DNA of 12,069 nt, taken from the NCBI GenBank assembly GCA_905202595.1, contig CAJKSP010000056.1, forward strand, positions 1-12,069, given 5' to 3'. The translations under genes and the position numbers were made by a program. The stretch comes from an uncultured Sutterella sp. Lineage in GTDB: Bacteria; Pseudomonadota; Gammaproteobacteria; Burkholderiales; Burkholderiaceae_F. The notes under the pieces were generated by a model, which made no database searches, was not told where the DNA came from, and saw nothing but the letters and a program-made list of their open reading frames with translations. This document shows positions 1-8,800 of this stretch, one piece after another; position 1 is the stretch's first letter, and each line of letters opens with the position of its first letter.

Positions 1-1
1 G

Positions 2-316
2 CAGCGCCTTATATCCCCGTCTTGAAAGACGGGGCTTTACGGCGCGGTTGGTAAAGAAGACTACAGCAGATTTTTTGCCCGTTGCATGATTCAAGTGCAT
101 GCAGCGCCCTGCCTTGGTTGCAAGCCGCTTGCCGCACTGTCTCAGCGGGCCGTTGGGAACAACGGCGAGGTTGATACGCTTGACCGACAGCGCGACAGCA
201 CCGCCTAGTGCATTCCGCGAAGAACAGGTCATCGCGCACTCATAAACAACATCTTCCTCTTTTGGAATGTTGCTGAGGTCTTTATCTCAGAAGACTTCAG
301 CTTCATGTTCGGTCAT
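2..316 (-). pseudogene. Decayed TnpB/OrfB-like C-terminal remnant (IS200/IS605 type), runs off the left edge
   Basis: On the minus strand a frame begins at an ATG (316-314), meets a TGA after nine codons (289-287), and then stays open for 95 codons to the window edge. After the stop, the translation contains YECAMTCSSRNALGGAV, followed by an LAVVPNGPLRQCGK stretch, and near the edge AVKPRLSRRG. The cysteine pair followed by an 'NA..GAV' pattern resembles a degenerate form of the zinc-ribbon/RuvC end of TnpB proteins (usually F-x-C-x2-C-G then NAD..GA..N). The frame then reads through the hairpin at 15-34, as often seen at such element ends. TnpB is the RNA-guided nuclease accessory of these transposons. 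Only a C-terminal fragment could be here, no catalytic residues can be assigned, and it carries a stop, so it is probably inactive. The family call rests on a weak motif and on the hairpin; it could instead be an unrelated partial gene. Confidence 0.35.
15..34. repeat. Perfect hairpin typical of an IS200/IS605-family element end
   Basis: CCCCGTCT and AGACGGGG form a perfect 8-bp stem around a TGAA loop. On the minus strand it is followed by ATATAAGG. Subterminal imperfect or perfect hairpins recognised by the HUH transposase TnpA are the hallmark of IS200/IS605 elements, which lack ordinary terminal inverted repeats. The position just downstream of the TnpB-like remnant fits a right end. No T-run follows on either strand, so a rho-independent terminator is less likely. 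Confidence 0.5.
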
Positions 317-655
317 AGACGACAACCGCTGTGCACATACATCCATTCGCTAGCTGACAGCTCAAGCGAGCTCAAAACAATTCTGCGCGTCAGGAATAAT
401 GCGCCGATCAATCTGCACTATTCGATCTTTCATTCTATCTACTATTCAGACAATCATTCGCAGAGTCTGACAAACTATCATCAAAATCCACCTTTCCCAT
501 CTGTAGATTCATCCTCATTCTCTCGATTCTCACGCTGAACGAAGCTTCTCTTTGTTGCCCGCGCCGCACAAAACACAGCCGCACCGTCCAAAAGGATTGA
601 CGGCCTCAGATTTGATGACCTAGGATTCATTTATGATGTTTTCCAGGAAATTATC
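317..655. other. Intergenic stretch, A+T-richer than the genes, no supported gene
   Basis: This stretch is visibly poorer in G+C than the three genes to its right. The only forward reading frame of any length (305-538, 77 codons) lacks a ribosome-binding site, is dominated by Ser, Tyr, His and Asn, and resembles no family I recognise. The stretch contains small inverted repeats, such as GAAGCTTC at 541-548 and CCGTC/GACGG arms at 584-588 and 599-603, and a possible promoter near its right end. I see no tRNA, CRISPR or other RNA gene here. Confidence 0.5.
597..626 (+). promoter_or_regulatory. Possible sigma-70-type promoter before the first intact gene
   Basis: TTGACG at 597-602 matches the -35 consensus at five of six positions. 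TAGGAT at 621-626 matches the -10 at four of six, with an 18-nt spacer. A second -10-like hexamer, TATGAT (632-637), lies slightly downstream. The distance to the ATG at 656 would leave a short leader. The arms CCGTC/GACGG (584-588, 599-603) overlap the -35 region and could be an operator half-site pair, but such short repeats arise easily by chance. Confidence 0.3.
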
Positions 656-1591
656 ATGGATCTCACAAAACCTCCAACGCCGGCAGAGCTTGAAGAGCTG
701 TTCACCCTCTTTCAAAACCGCTTGGATGCCTTTCTATCGCTCGGCGATCTCTGCTACTTCTCGAATGCCACCACGGCAGCGCTCGTAGAGGAGTTCAGCA
801 ACATCAAACAGAAAACGATTTGGCGGACGCTGGAGGATTGCTATCAATTCGCATTCTTTGGACGAGAACCCAAAGAATCGGACTGCAACGAATCCTGCGT
901 CATATCCGCCGGGGAAGTTGTGGAAGCCCTGATGCCGGACTGCGAGCCGTGGCAGATTGTCGTCGCCGCAGGCAATGCGCGCTGTGCGCTCGACGGAGGA
1001 TTCTCTGTGCAGGCCGGCGTACTCCCGTATCTCGCACGAGTCGACATCCGCACAGTCAAAAACGCCATCAGCGCCAAAGAACTTCTTGTAAACGACTCTT
1101 TAGGCAGCAAGCCGGTCTATGTCACCAACAGCAGCGCAAGACGCTGGCTGAGGCATCGGCGGCACTTCCACCCTGCCTGGGATCATCGAGCAGCCGAATC
1201 GCTTGAGAAAGTCAGTTCGAGCGAAGACCTAGCGGAATTCCTTCAAAAGCGCCGCGCAGATCTGGAGCTCACGTTTGACAAAAGCCTGATGCCTCGCCAT
1301 CCAGCTGTCACTCAGCAGTCGCTGGAAGCGCTGGAGGACGGCATTTTCACGATGCCGCTCGATGTCGTGCCTCAATTGGCGGAGTATTACCACGTCGATG
1401 AAAAGCTGTTGCTTGACGTCGTGCTTCACTGTTTCTGCGCCGAACTGCTCAACGACATTTTTGATGTTTTGCAAAAGGAGAACCAAGAGGAAGAAAGGCA
1501 CAAGGCGAACGGCGACATCGTTGTCACAGCCAATGATCTGCAGAAGCTCACCATGCCGCTGCGCCGCGACGAAGGACAGACTGAACGCTGA
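656..1591 (+). CDS. Putative DNA-binding/regulatory protein upstream of the Druantia-like pair
   Basis: This is a 311-residue soluble protein that I cannot name. The start is well supported: AGGA at 645-648 lies 7 nt before the ATG. Residues 122-170 (VLPYLARVDIRTVKNAIS, then a short basic turn, then SSARRWLRHRRHF) have the look of an HTH or winged-helix segment. Its pattern is a helix beginning with 'D-x-R-T-V-K-N-A', followed by a strand and an 'ARRWL' helix, as in small proteobacterial proteins encoded in genomic islands. A second stretch at 224-256 (ALEDGIFTMPLD, then LAEYYHVDEKLL) resembles the end of an XRE-type HTH. The N-terminal 100 residues are acidic and mostly helical-looking, with no signal peptide or membrane segment. 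The gene shares its strand with druH and druE, and no terminator is visible after it, so co-transcription is possible despite the 496-nt spacer. Its role as regulator of the defence genes is inference; it might instead be a structural accessory subunit. Confidence 0.7.
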   Translation: MDLTKPPTPAELEELFTLFQNRLDAFLSLGDLCYFSNATTAALVEEFSNIKQKTIWRTLEDCYQFAFFGREPKESDCNESCVISAGEVVEALMPDCEPWQIVVAAGNARCALDGGFSVQAGVLPYLARVDIRTVKNAISAKELLVNDSLGSKPVYVTNSSARRWLRHRRHFHPAWDHRAAESLEKVSSSEDLAEFLQKRRADLELTFDKSLMPRHPAVTQQSLEALEDGIFTMPLDVVPQLAEYYHVDEKLLLDVVLHCFCAELLNDIFDVLQKENQEEERHKANGDIVVTANDLQKLTMPLRRDEGQTER

Positions 1592-1629
1592 ACTAAAGCC
1601 GCCGAAACCGCTCTATTTCTTTATCTGCT

Positions 1630-1642
1630 GATGCGCCGCATC
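1630..1642. promoter_or_regulatory. Short inverted repeat, candidate operator
   Basis: GATGCG-C-CGCATC is a perfect 6-bp dyad with a one-base centre, located 38 nt after the stop codon of the putative regulator and at the beginning of the spacer before druH. A dyad of this size and place could bind a dimeric HTH protein such as the neighbour. No second copy is seen upstream of the regulator, which weakens the idea. Confidence 0.2.
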
Positions 1643-2074
1643 GTTCGCCCCATGATGATTACAAAATCTGATGATATTGCAGACAACTATGCAAAAACAC
1701 TCCCTCTTCAAGAAGATGCTTCTGCTTGCCGAACCAACAAAAATGCTTGTTTTCTACACGATGAAGCTCGTCAGATGCCAAACCGCGCCGCAGACTGCTT
1801 CAAGCCTTTCATATGCCGTCCGCTCAGGCTTTGCAGAAGCTTTTAAGCGCACAAACAGCTGAGAGCAATGAATGGCCGCGCCGCCACGCCGTCGGCGCCA
1901 GCCATCTTCCTTCTCGCTTGCAGGCAAGCCTTCCCTGGAAAACGCTTTTCAAACCACAAAACGCTTCGCGCGACAGGCAGAGGACTACGACCGCCGAGGC
2001 AGCAGCCTTCCAAAAGCTGCGCAGCGCTTGGCGCGGACGCGTCTTCAGCTTCGCTTTTTCCACCCGATTTCAAA

Positions 2075-2079
2075 AAGGA
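2075..2079 (+). promoter_or_regulatory. Shine-Dalgarno site that sets the druH start at 2088
   Basis: AAGGA ends 8 nt before the ATG at 2088, an optimal spacing. The in-frame upstream ATG at 1872 has no comparable site. Family resemblance (the G-x-PLY motif of the N-terminus) starts within about 20 residues of the 2088 start, so the shorter protein is preferred. Confidence 0.75.
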
Positions 2080-2087
2080 TTCCCCCT

Positions 2088-5000
2088 ATGCTGCTTCCCG
2101 TTTGGGTACAAGAATTCGCCGACAGCCACCGAGGGCAGCCGCTCTATCTCTGCCGCGCGTCGGATGCTCAGTTTCAAGAGCTCGGCGGCGCGCTGCGCAG
2201 CGCGCTTACCGCTCTCCACTATTCGCGCAAGCCGATCTCGCCCCAATTCGCCTTCGCCTACGTGCTTTACGGCGCTCTGTGGATTAGCCGAAACTATGAA
2301 AAAGGCGCATGGACTTGGAGCGCCATCGACCAAACCATCGGCGCCGCATTCGACCCCAAAGCGCATGAGGCGCTCGTCGAGAAAGGCGCCAGCTATTGGC
2401 TGAACGGGGCCACGATCCAAAAGAACGGCAAGCGCTTTCTCGGCTACATCATGGCGCAGGCAGGCATTCCGATGAAAGCCATTGCCAACGAATCCGGCTG
2501 GGCGGCCAAAGGACTGCGCTATCTGCTCGCCTTCCTGAAGCGCTATCCAAAGAGCCAGGCGGTTCTCGACGCACAGATCAGATCGCGCCTGCTCGATGAC
2601 AAGCCGGATTCCTTTGACCCTGAGCATTATTGCGAACTTCTCAGACGAGGCGCCGTCTCGCTCGCCGCAGCCATGTCGCAGCTGCCGAGTTCGCCGAACG
2701 ACACGGAAATTGAGGCGGCCTGGAAGAAGCTTTCTGATTTTCCTGCCGCCTGCCGTGTGCCGCTTGAAAGCTTCAAAGCGCTTCTGAGGCACTATGAGAC
2801 GGATGCTGAAGAGCTTTCCGGCGAATGCTTCTTCGTACGGCGATTCATCCGCCTGCCGAGCGGCGCGCAACCGCAGCTCGTCTTGACGGCCAAAGTCCGC
2901 AAGACGCATGCCTCTCAGAATGAGATGGAAGCCCTCTTCCCGTCGCTCAAATCAGCTCATGCGCACACAGCCAGCCAATACAGCGCTGCCGGCACCATTT
3001 GGGCTGACAAGCGCGCCTTCGCCAGAATAAGCGCGATGAATGACGGGACCTGGCGCATCACGGCTCTGCAGAATCTCCGCCTCACCAATGCCGATGCGCT
3101 GCCGCCCGTAGCGCTTGCCGTCAAATTCGCCAATCATGCGGGAGGCACTGCCGCCGCCCCGCTCGGCGCCTCCTCCCTCTTTGATCCGCATGAGCCTGCT
3201 GTCTTCATCCCGAAGCAAAACTCTGATGAATGGCCCTTTTTAGACAGCGGAACAGTCTCTACGCCTGCGGACCGCGTGCTGATTTTGTGCCCGGTTCAGG
3301 CAGAAGTTCAGCCGCTCGCCCCTGCCGAAGACGACGAAAAAGTCCAGAAAGAAGGCGGCGATGCGCAGGCGCCATTCCGAATCGTCAGCTCCTCCTTTTT
3401 GAAGATAGGCGGCACGACGCTCCAGCTTCTCGAAGCGTATGAAAGCCTGCGCATCCGAATTCAGGAGGAGAACGAAGCGGAAGCTGCCGAATATGCCATC
3501 CGACTGCGCGGCATTCAGGAAAATCTCTCCGCATGGTTCTGCGGCGAATACTGCGGCCGTACGGAAGAAGGACTGCCGATCTACCGCGGCCTGCCCGACA
3601 TTGCCGGCAAGGCGGACGACATCCGCTGGCGCGTCGGTCCCCGCGGCCACTTCAGCACCGGCAAGCCCGTCGTCTCCTCTGCTTCCGTCTGCACCGCCAG
3701 AGTCGCGAGGGGCATGGCCGTCCGCCGACTGCGCGCGCTGATTCTCCCTCATGGCGCCTCCAAGCAGTTCAGCTTCGGCTCGTCTGTCAAGCCCGGCATC
3801 ATCACGCTCTCGGGCTGGGGAGCGCTCGACGCCTTGCCGAACTATTCCGCGGTGACGGCAGAAAAGCAGGGCGCCAATATCGTCCTCACCTGCGCGCCCG
3901 CTGCAGCGGAATCCGACTGCAGGCCCTTTTCCGTTTTGTTCTGCAACGCAGCAAACGGCAGTCATTTCACGCTCAGCTTCGAATATCCGCAGCGCTTTCT
4001 CGCCGTGCGCTTCGGCAAGGAAACGTCCGGCAAGCACATTGAGTGCTCGCTCGACGAAGTGCGCCGACTCACTTTCGCTGTCGTCGACCCGCAGAGCCGC
4101 GGCCAGCGCCCAGAGTACCTGATGATGGACGCCGAAACGCCGCCCAAAGAACTCCAGGATCCGAAGCGCTGCCGGCTATGGGTGCCGCTCTACCTGCAGG
4201 ATGACGATCACGCCGGCCGGCTGGTGTATGAGGACTTTCGCGACGAGCTCTTCCGCCTGATGCGTCTGGATGCCGGCTCGCCGAAAGGCGTCTCGCTCAA
4301 GCTGGCAGTCGGCAACGAACAAATTTGCGTGCGAGTCCGCCGCTTCAGCGAACGCATGAAGTACGAACCGGCTGAAGATGCGATTCGGTTTGACAACTTT
4401 GCAACCTATCACACCGTCTGCCTGCAGCCGCTTGTAGCAGACAGCCGAGAATCGCAGCCCTTTATTCTGGAGGCTGGTCCCGGCGACGCCATCAATTTGA
4501 CGCAGCATGCCGCGCAGCGGCGCGTCCCCTGGGTTGTCTATGCGCTGCAGGATGAACGCTGCCGCATCCGTCCGCTCGTGATTCCCCCGACCTGCTGGCG
4601 TCCGCTTTATCAAAGCGCCCATCCCAATCCCGTCGCAGCAGCGCCAGAGGGAGCAGAAGCTGCGGCGCCGACATCGGCATCCGTTTCGGATGCGCCGCTG
4701 CCTAAGCTTGATGAGGCGGCAGCTGCTGCATTTCCTCTGCTTCAGATTCGATCCATCTGGACAAAGGAAAAGCCAACGCCCCATGAAAAGGATTACGCCG
4801 AATACTGCATCCGCGACGCCCTGTTCAAGCCTCAGCAGCCGCAGCGAGCCGTCTTTGAGGCGCAGCTCCGCATGCTCGGCGCACGCGCTTTTGCCTTTCT
4901 GCCTTTTTGGGACGCGCTCAATGACGACGTCCCTCTGGCGTTTGCTTTTGCACTTTCGTTTGACCTCACCATGCCGCCGGCAGCCGACGGCCGATCGCTT

Positions 5001-5777
5001 GCTTTTTCCGTCGGACGCTATCACGCCTGGCGATGGGATCTGATTTCGATCCGAGAGCTCGGACGGATCCTCTCCGACCTGCAGAGCTTCCTGAAAAATC
5101 GATTGGAAATGACGGGCTGCCAAGCGTCGGCAGAGGCAGTCAATCACTGGCTGGTGCGGCTGCTTTCTCTCGATATTGCAACATTCATGCCTGTGCTTCG
5201 AGATCGGCTTCTCTGCACGCTGGTTAAAGACGGCCGGCGCGAATTTACGCCGGAACTCGGCAGAGAAATGCAGCCGCTGCCTTATTTCGCCCTGTGTGCG
5301 CAGCGCCCGGCTGATGAAAAAGCGCTGCAGGAAAAGCTCAAAGAGAGCGCCAAGACGTTCGTCCCCGAAATTCGGATTCAACAATCAGGGCAGGAAGCTT
5401 CCTTAGCGCCTGATGCACTGGCTCTCCTTGAAAAAGTCCTGAGCGAACTGGATCCGGAGGGATGGGGCATGGCGCGGCGGATTTTCCTGAACCAAACGCT
5501 CTCTCCAGCCATGCGGGAGAACCAGTACATGCTTGCCGTGCTGCTTGCGAATTTCGCTTGGGTCAGAGGCTATGACCTGAATCGTCAGGCACAGCCGGAC
5601 CTGCTTCGCCGCCTGGCCGGCAAGGTGCTCTTCTTCTATACGGAAACGCTGTTCGCCGCCAACAGCCGCTGGACAGCCTTTTGCGCGAGCTTTGCTGAAG
5701 CCTGTGCTGAAGTGCTGCGCTCTGCCTCAAGCAAAGGACGGGGCATTCGGCAAAGCGCCGCCCTGCAACCGCGCTGA
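2088..5777 (+). CDS. druH: DruH-like protein, Druantia type III partner (STY4851-like family)
   Basis: This is a 1229-residue cytoplasmic protein. Its N-terminus carries the pattern I associate with the DruH / STY4851-like family: GQPLYLCRASDAQFQEL at residues 16-32, an aromatic segment around WISRNYEKGAWTW (65-77), GASYW (100-104), and a GKRFLGYIMAQAGIPMKAI stretch (114-132). In that family, a conserved Trp-rich helix is followed by 'yW.r......r.lG.l..eGGlPl'. No nuclease, ATPase or methylase motif is visible elsewhere. A glutamate-rich helical stretch lies near residues 449-484, and an Ala/Pro-rich linker at about 846-883 separates a C-terminal region of about 345 residues. DruH with DruE defines Druantia type III; the biochemical role of DruH is not established as far as I know. 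The gene ends 75 nt before druE, consistent with one transcript. The related E. coli name YjiT may belong to the same family (from memory). A longer start at 1872 is possible but poorly supported. Confidence 0.75.
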   Translation: MLLPVWVQEFADSHRGQPLYLCRASDAQFQELGGALRSALTALHYSRKPISPQFAFAYVLYGALWISRNYEKGAWTWSAIDQTIGAAFDPKAHEALVEKGASYWLNGATIQKNGKRFLGYIMAQAGIPMKAIANESGWAAKGLRYLLAFLKRYPKSQAVLDAQIRSRLLDDKPDSFDPEHYCELLRRGAVSLAAAMSQLPSSPNDTEIEAAWKKLSDFPAACRVPLESFKALLRHYETDAEELSGECFFVRRFIRLPSGAQPQLVLTAKVRKTHASQNEMEALFPSLKSAHAHTASQYSAAGTIWADKRAFARISAMNDGTWRITALQNLRLTNADALPPVALAVKFANHAGGTAAAPLGASSLFDPHEPAVFIPKQNSDEWPFLDSGTVSTPADRVLILCPVQAEVQPLAPAEDDEKVQKEGGDAQAPFRIVSSSFLKIGGTTLQLLEAYESLRIRIQEENEAEAAEYAIRLRGIQENLSAWFCGEYCGRTEEGLPIYRGLPDIAGKADDIRWRVGPRGHFSTGKPVVSSASVCTARVARGMAVRRLRALILPHGASKQFSFGSSVKPGIITLSGWGALDALPNYSAVTAEKQGANIVLTCAPAAAESDCRPFSVLFCNAANGSHFTLSFEYPQRFLAVRFGKETSGKHIECSLDEVRRLTFAVVDPQSRGQRPEYLMMDAETPPKELQDPKRCRLWVPLYLQDDDHAGRLVYEDFRDELFRLMRLDAGSPKGVSLKLAVGNEQICVRVRRFSERMKYEPAEDAIRFDNFATYHTVCLQPLVADSRESQPFILEAGPGDAINLTQHAAQRRVPWVVYALQDERCRIRPLVIPPTCWRPLYQSAHPNPVAAAPEGAEAAAPTSASVSDAPLPKLDEAAAAAFPLLQIRSIWTKEKPTPHEKDYAEYCIRDALFKPQQPQRAVFEAQLRMLGARAFAFLPFWDALNDDVPLAFAFALSFDLTMPPAADGRSLAFSVGRYHAWRWDLISIRELGRILSDLQSFLKNRLEMTGCQASAEAVNHWLVRLLSLDIATFMPVLRDRLLCTLVKDGRREFTPELGREMQPLPYFALCAQRPADEKALQEKLKESAKTFVPEIRIQQSGQEASLAPDALALLEKVLSELDPEGWGMARRIFLNQTLSPAMRENQYMLAVLLANFAWVRGYDLNRQAQPDLLRRLAGKVLFFYTETLFAANSRWTAFCASFAEACAEVLRSASSKGRGIRQSAALQPR

Positions 5778-5852
5778 AGGCCCAGCCGCCGGCAGCACAC
5801 TTTCATTTGAACGATCCGCAGCCGCTTTTTGGCTCTCCCGCGAGACATTGCT

Positions 5853-8800
5853 ATGAACAACAACACTTACTGGTCCGAACTTCTTCCGCATCTGCGCCAC
5901 CGAAGCGTCAACGAAGCGGTCAGCTCCGTATTCTTTCAAAACGAACCGCTGAACCGATGGCTTCGCAGAACGCTGTCCGAATCCGCTTCGAATGCCAAGA
6001 CCCCTGCGGACCAGGCGCGCGCCGCAAACGCCCTCCTCGGCGATCCGCTCTTTGAGGCCGTCTTCCCCTGGAAGCAGTCCGGAAAATCCGTACCGGACAT
6101 GCTGCGGGAGGGGCTCTTCAGCCAGGAGACGAACGAGAAGCTTGAGCTCGTTCCCCCTTATTCGCATCAGCTGGAAGCATTTCGGCTTCTGCTTGCCCGC
6201 GACAAGCGGAACAGCGTCGTCATTTCAAGCGGCACGGGCTCCGGCAAAACGGAATGCTTCATGCTCCCCATCATTGAGGACTTGGTTCGGGAACAGACTG
6301 CCGGAACGCTCAGGCGAAAAGGCATCCGCGCACTCTTTCTCTATCCGCTCAATGCGCTCATCAACAGCCAGCGCGATCGCCTGACAAAGTTCACGCAGCC
6401 GTTCGGCGGCAGCATCACCTACTGCCTTTACACGGGAGAACTCGAAGAAGCGCGCTCGGATCAGCTTCAGAAATATCAGCAGGATCATCCGGAGGAGCTG
6501 CCCACCCGCAAAGCCATGCGGGAAAAAGTGCCGCATCTGCTGCTCACCAATTCGTCCATGCTCGAGCGCATGCTGCTGCGTCCTAAAGATCAGCCGATGA
6601 TCGAAGCGACGAAGAAGCATCACACCTTCCGCTGGATCGTTCTCGATGAAGCGCACACCTATATCGGCACCCGTGCAGCCGAAATGGCGCTCCTCCTGCG
6701 GCGCGTGCTCAACGCGTTCGACACTGACCCGTCGCAGGTTCATTTCGTCGCCACCTCCGCCACCGTCGCGTCTGACAACCGGGAAGCCCAAGAAAAGCTC
6801 CGCCGCTTTCTCGCTGATCTTTCGGGCGCCCCGCTCGACAACATCCATTTGATTCTCGGCGAACGTTCGCTTCCGAAGCCTGTTGAAGTCGAACGGCTGC
6901 ACGACGACGAAGCGCTCGACGACCTGTTCGCGCTCAAGAATGTTCCGGGCGACGACGGCCTTGCCGCTCATCTGCGCCGCTCGCGAACCGCCATGCGGAT
7001 TCGCAATGAATTCATTCGAGCGCCGCACTATCTCATGCTCTCAGATCTGCAGCAGCGAATCGGCCTGCAGACGCCCGAAGAGGCGCTCAAGTGGCTCGAC
7101 CTGCTGACTGCCCCAGAAGGCAAGAACACCCTGCTGCCGCTGCGGCTGCAGCAGATGATGAGCACCACCGACGTCTTCAACGTCTGCCCGGATCCAAATT
7201 GCAGCGCCAAAGATGAAGAGCTCCGCGATCCGGCCTGGCGATTCGGGCAGGTCTACCTAGACGGACGGCGCACCTGCCGATGCGGCGCGCCGCTCTTCCC
7301 GCTCGCGGCCTGCCCGCACTGCAGCGCCGTTTCATTGAGAGCCGACCGGCTGCTGACAGCGGACGGCGAAGAGAAGCTCGTCCGTCCCGATGACGAAAGC
7401 GATGCGGCTGTCGGCTGGATGCGCTTTGAAAGCGAAGGCGGCTCAGACCTCGAACAGAGCGTCGCTGCGGCGCAGGAAGCGTTGGGAACACCTGACGAAG
7501 CATCAAATGCCCCGCATTCCGAGAGCGAAGAAGCGCGCATTGAAGAAATGAGTGAGCCGCTTGACGCGTCGGATTCGCTCATCGCGTCGACAGCAGATGC
7601 TGACAATGCAGAAAATGCCTCTGATGACCAACTCTATGCGATGCCGGTCTTGATTACCAATGAACCGCCTTCGCAGGAAGCCGTCGGCTTCTGTCTGTCG
7701 TGGAAAACAGAGAAAGGCGAAGAGAAGACTGCCGAACTCGCCGTGCGCGAAAGGCAAGAGGACCGCCGCATCCCCTGCCCAGCGTGCGGAGAAAGACAGG
7801 CGCCCGCGCAATACTATCTGCGCCGCATTTCAGGCCGCTATGCCAACGCTCTCATTCCGCTTCTCCTTGACTACAGCGCAGTGCCGGACAATGAGCGCGC
7901 CGGCGACCGCCCCATGTCCGGCAAAAAGCTCCTGAGCTTTACGGACTCCCGTCAGGGTACGGCCAAAACAGCCGCGCTGATCGAACGCGAAGGCGAAAGA
8001 AGCTTCGTGCTTTCGCGAGTCTCCAGAATGCTGACGCCGATGCCTATGCCGGAGACGACTCAGCAGGAGATTGAGCGATGGCGCTCGTCCTTGGGAACTG
8101 TTCCGCCAGAAGTGCGCTCCATGATCGAAACGCAGATACAAGTCTTGGCCGCGCCCTATCAAGGCGCGAAGAAGCCGTGGAGCAGCGTCCTCGAAGCAAT
8201 CTCGAATGAAATTGAATCGAACAAAAGCGGCAAGCTTCGCAATCTGCTCAGTTCGCTGCGCACCAATAAGACAAACTGCTCGCCAGAAGAAGCCGCTGAC
8301 ATTCTGCTGCTGCGCGAATTCGGATTCCGCCCGGTCAACGGCGTCAATCTCGAAACCTGCGGCCTCGTCAAAGTGGAATACCCGGCGCTCACGAATTTGA
8401 ATCCGCCGGCTCGTCTGCAAGAGCGCTTCACCCGCGAGGAGTGGCAGCGCTACCTCAAGCTCGTGCTCGACTTCTTCGTTCGCTGGCAGCACGCCATTGC
8501 CATGCCGTCCAAGTGGACGACGCTGAGCGGAAGCAGCCGCGTCTTCCAGAAGACCATTCTGCCGCCGAATTCTGAAAACAAGGCGGGCAAGCATCAGGTG
8601 CGCTGGCCGAGAGCGCAGCTCGAAAGCCAGCGCACGTCGCGCATGGTTCGCCTGACTGCGGCCATTCTCGGGATCGATTTGGAAAACGCGACCCGAGAGA
8701 AAATCGACTTGATCAATGATGTGCTCGAAGCGGCCTTCCGCGCGCTCAAGAACGAAGCCAACATTCTTGAAGCCAGCTCAGAAGCCGGCGCCGGCTATTG

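Larger units (their letters stand above)
1592..2087. other. Long spacer between the putative regulator and druH
   Basis: These 496 nt have no supported gene. Small forward frames (1631-1846 and 1671-1862) lack Shine-Dalgarno sites and have unremarkable, biased compositions. The frame of druH stays open leftward to an ATG at 1872, but several other frames on both strands are open over 1813-2087 too, as expected by chance in G+C-rich DNA, and the residues read are Arg/Ser/Pro/Ala-rich. Roughly 1655-1765 is A+T-richer and is the likeliest place for a second promoter, although I find no convincing -35/-10 pair. There are short inverted repeats at 1630-1642 and 1916-1929 (GCTTGC-AG-GCAAGC). No T-tailed terminator hairpin follows the upstream gene. 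Confidence 0.5.

Noticed and set aside
305..538. A small forward frame of 77 codons
   Set aside because: It has no ribosome-binding site, an odd composition and no recognisable similarity, and it overlaps the start of the minus-strand TnpB-like remnant.
1631..1846. Small forward frames in the spacer before druH
   Set aside because: They have no Shine-Dalgarno sequence and no family pattern, and the overlapping frame 1671-1862 is equally open.
1872..2087. N-terminal extension of the druH-like protein by 72 residues
   Set aside because: The extension is Arg/Ser/Pro/Ala-rich with no family similarity, and several other frames are equally open. The ATG at 2088 has a strong Shine-Dalgarno site and precedes the conserved N-terminal motif.
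2070..2909. A 279-codon minus-strand frame, with similar antisense frames at 3240-4037, 6225-7028, 7830-8594, 8778-9545 and 10359-11003
   Set aside because: All oppose the two large genes, whose forward frames contain intact family motifs. None shows a ribosome-binding site or a known domain.
4176..5384. A 402-codon open frame on the minus strand
   Set aside because: It lies wholly antisense to the druH-like gene. Its product is Arg/Cys/Leu-rich with no recognisable domain, and it is a by-product of G+C-rich codon usage on the other strand.
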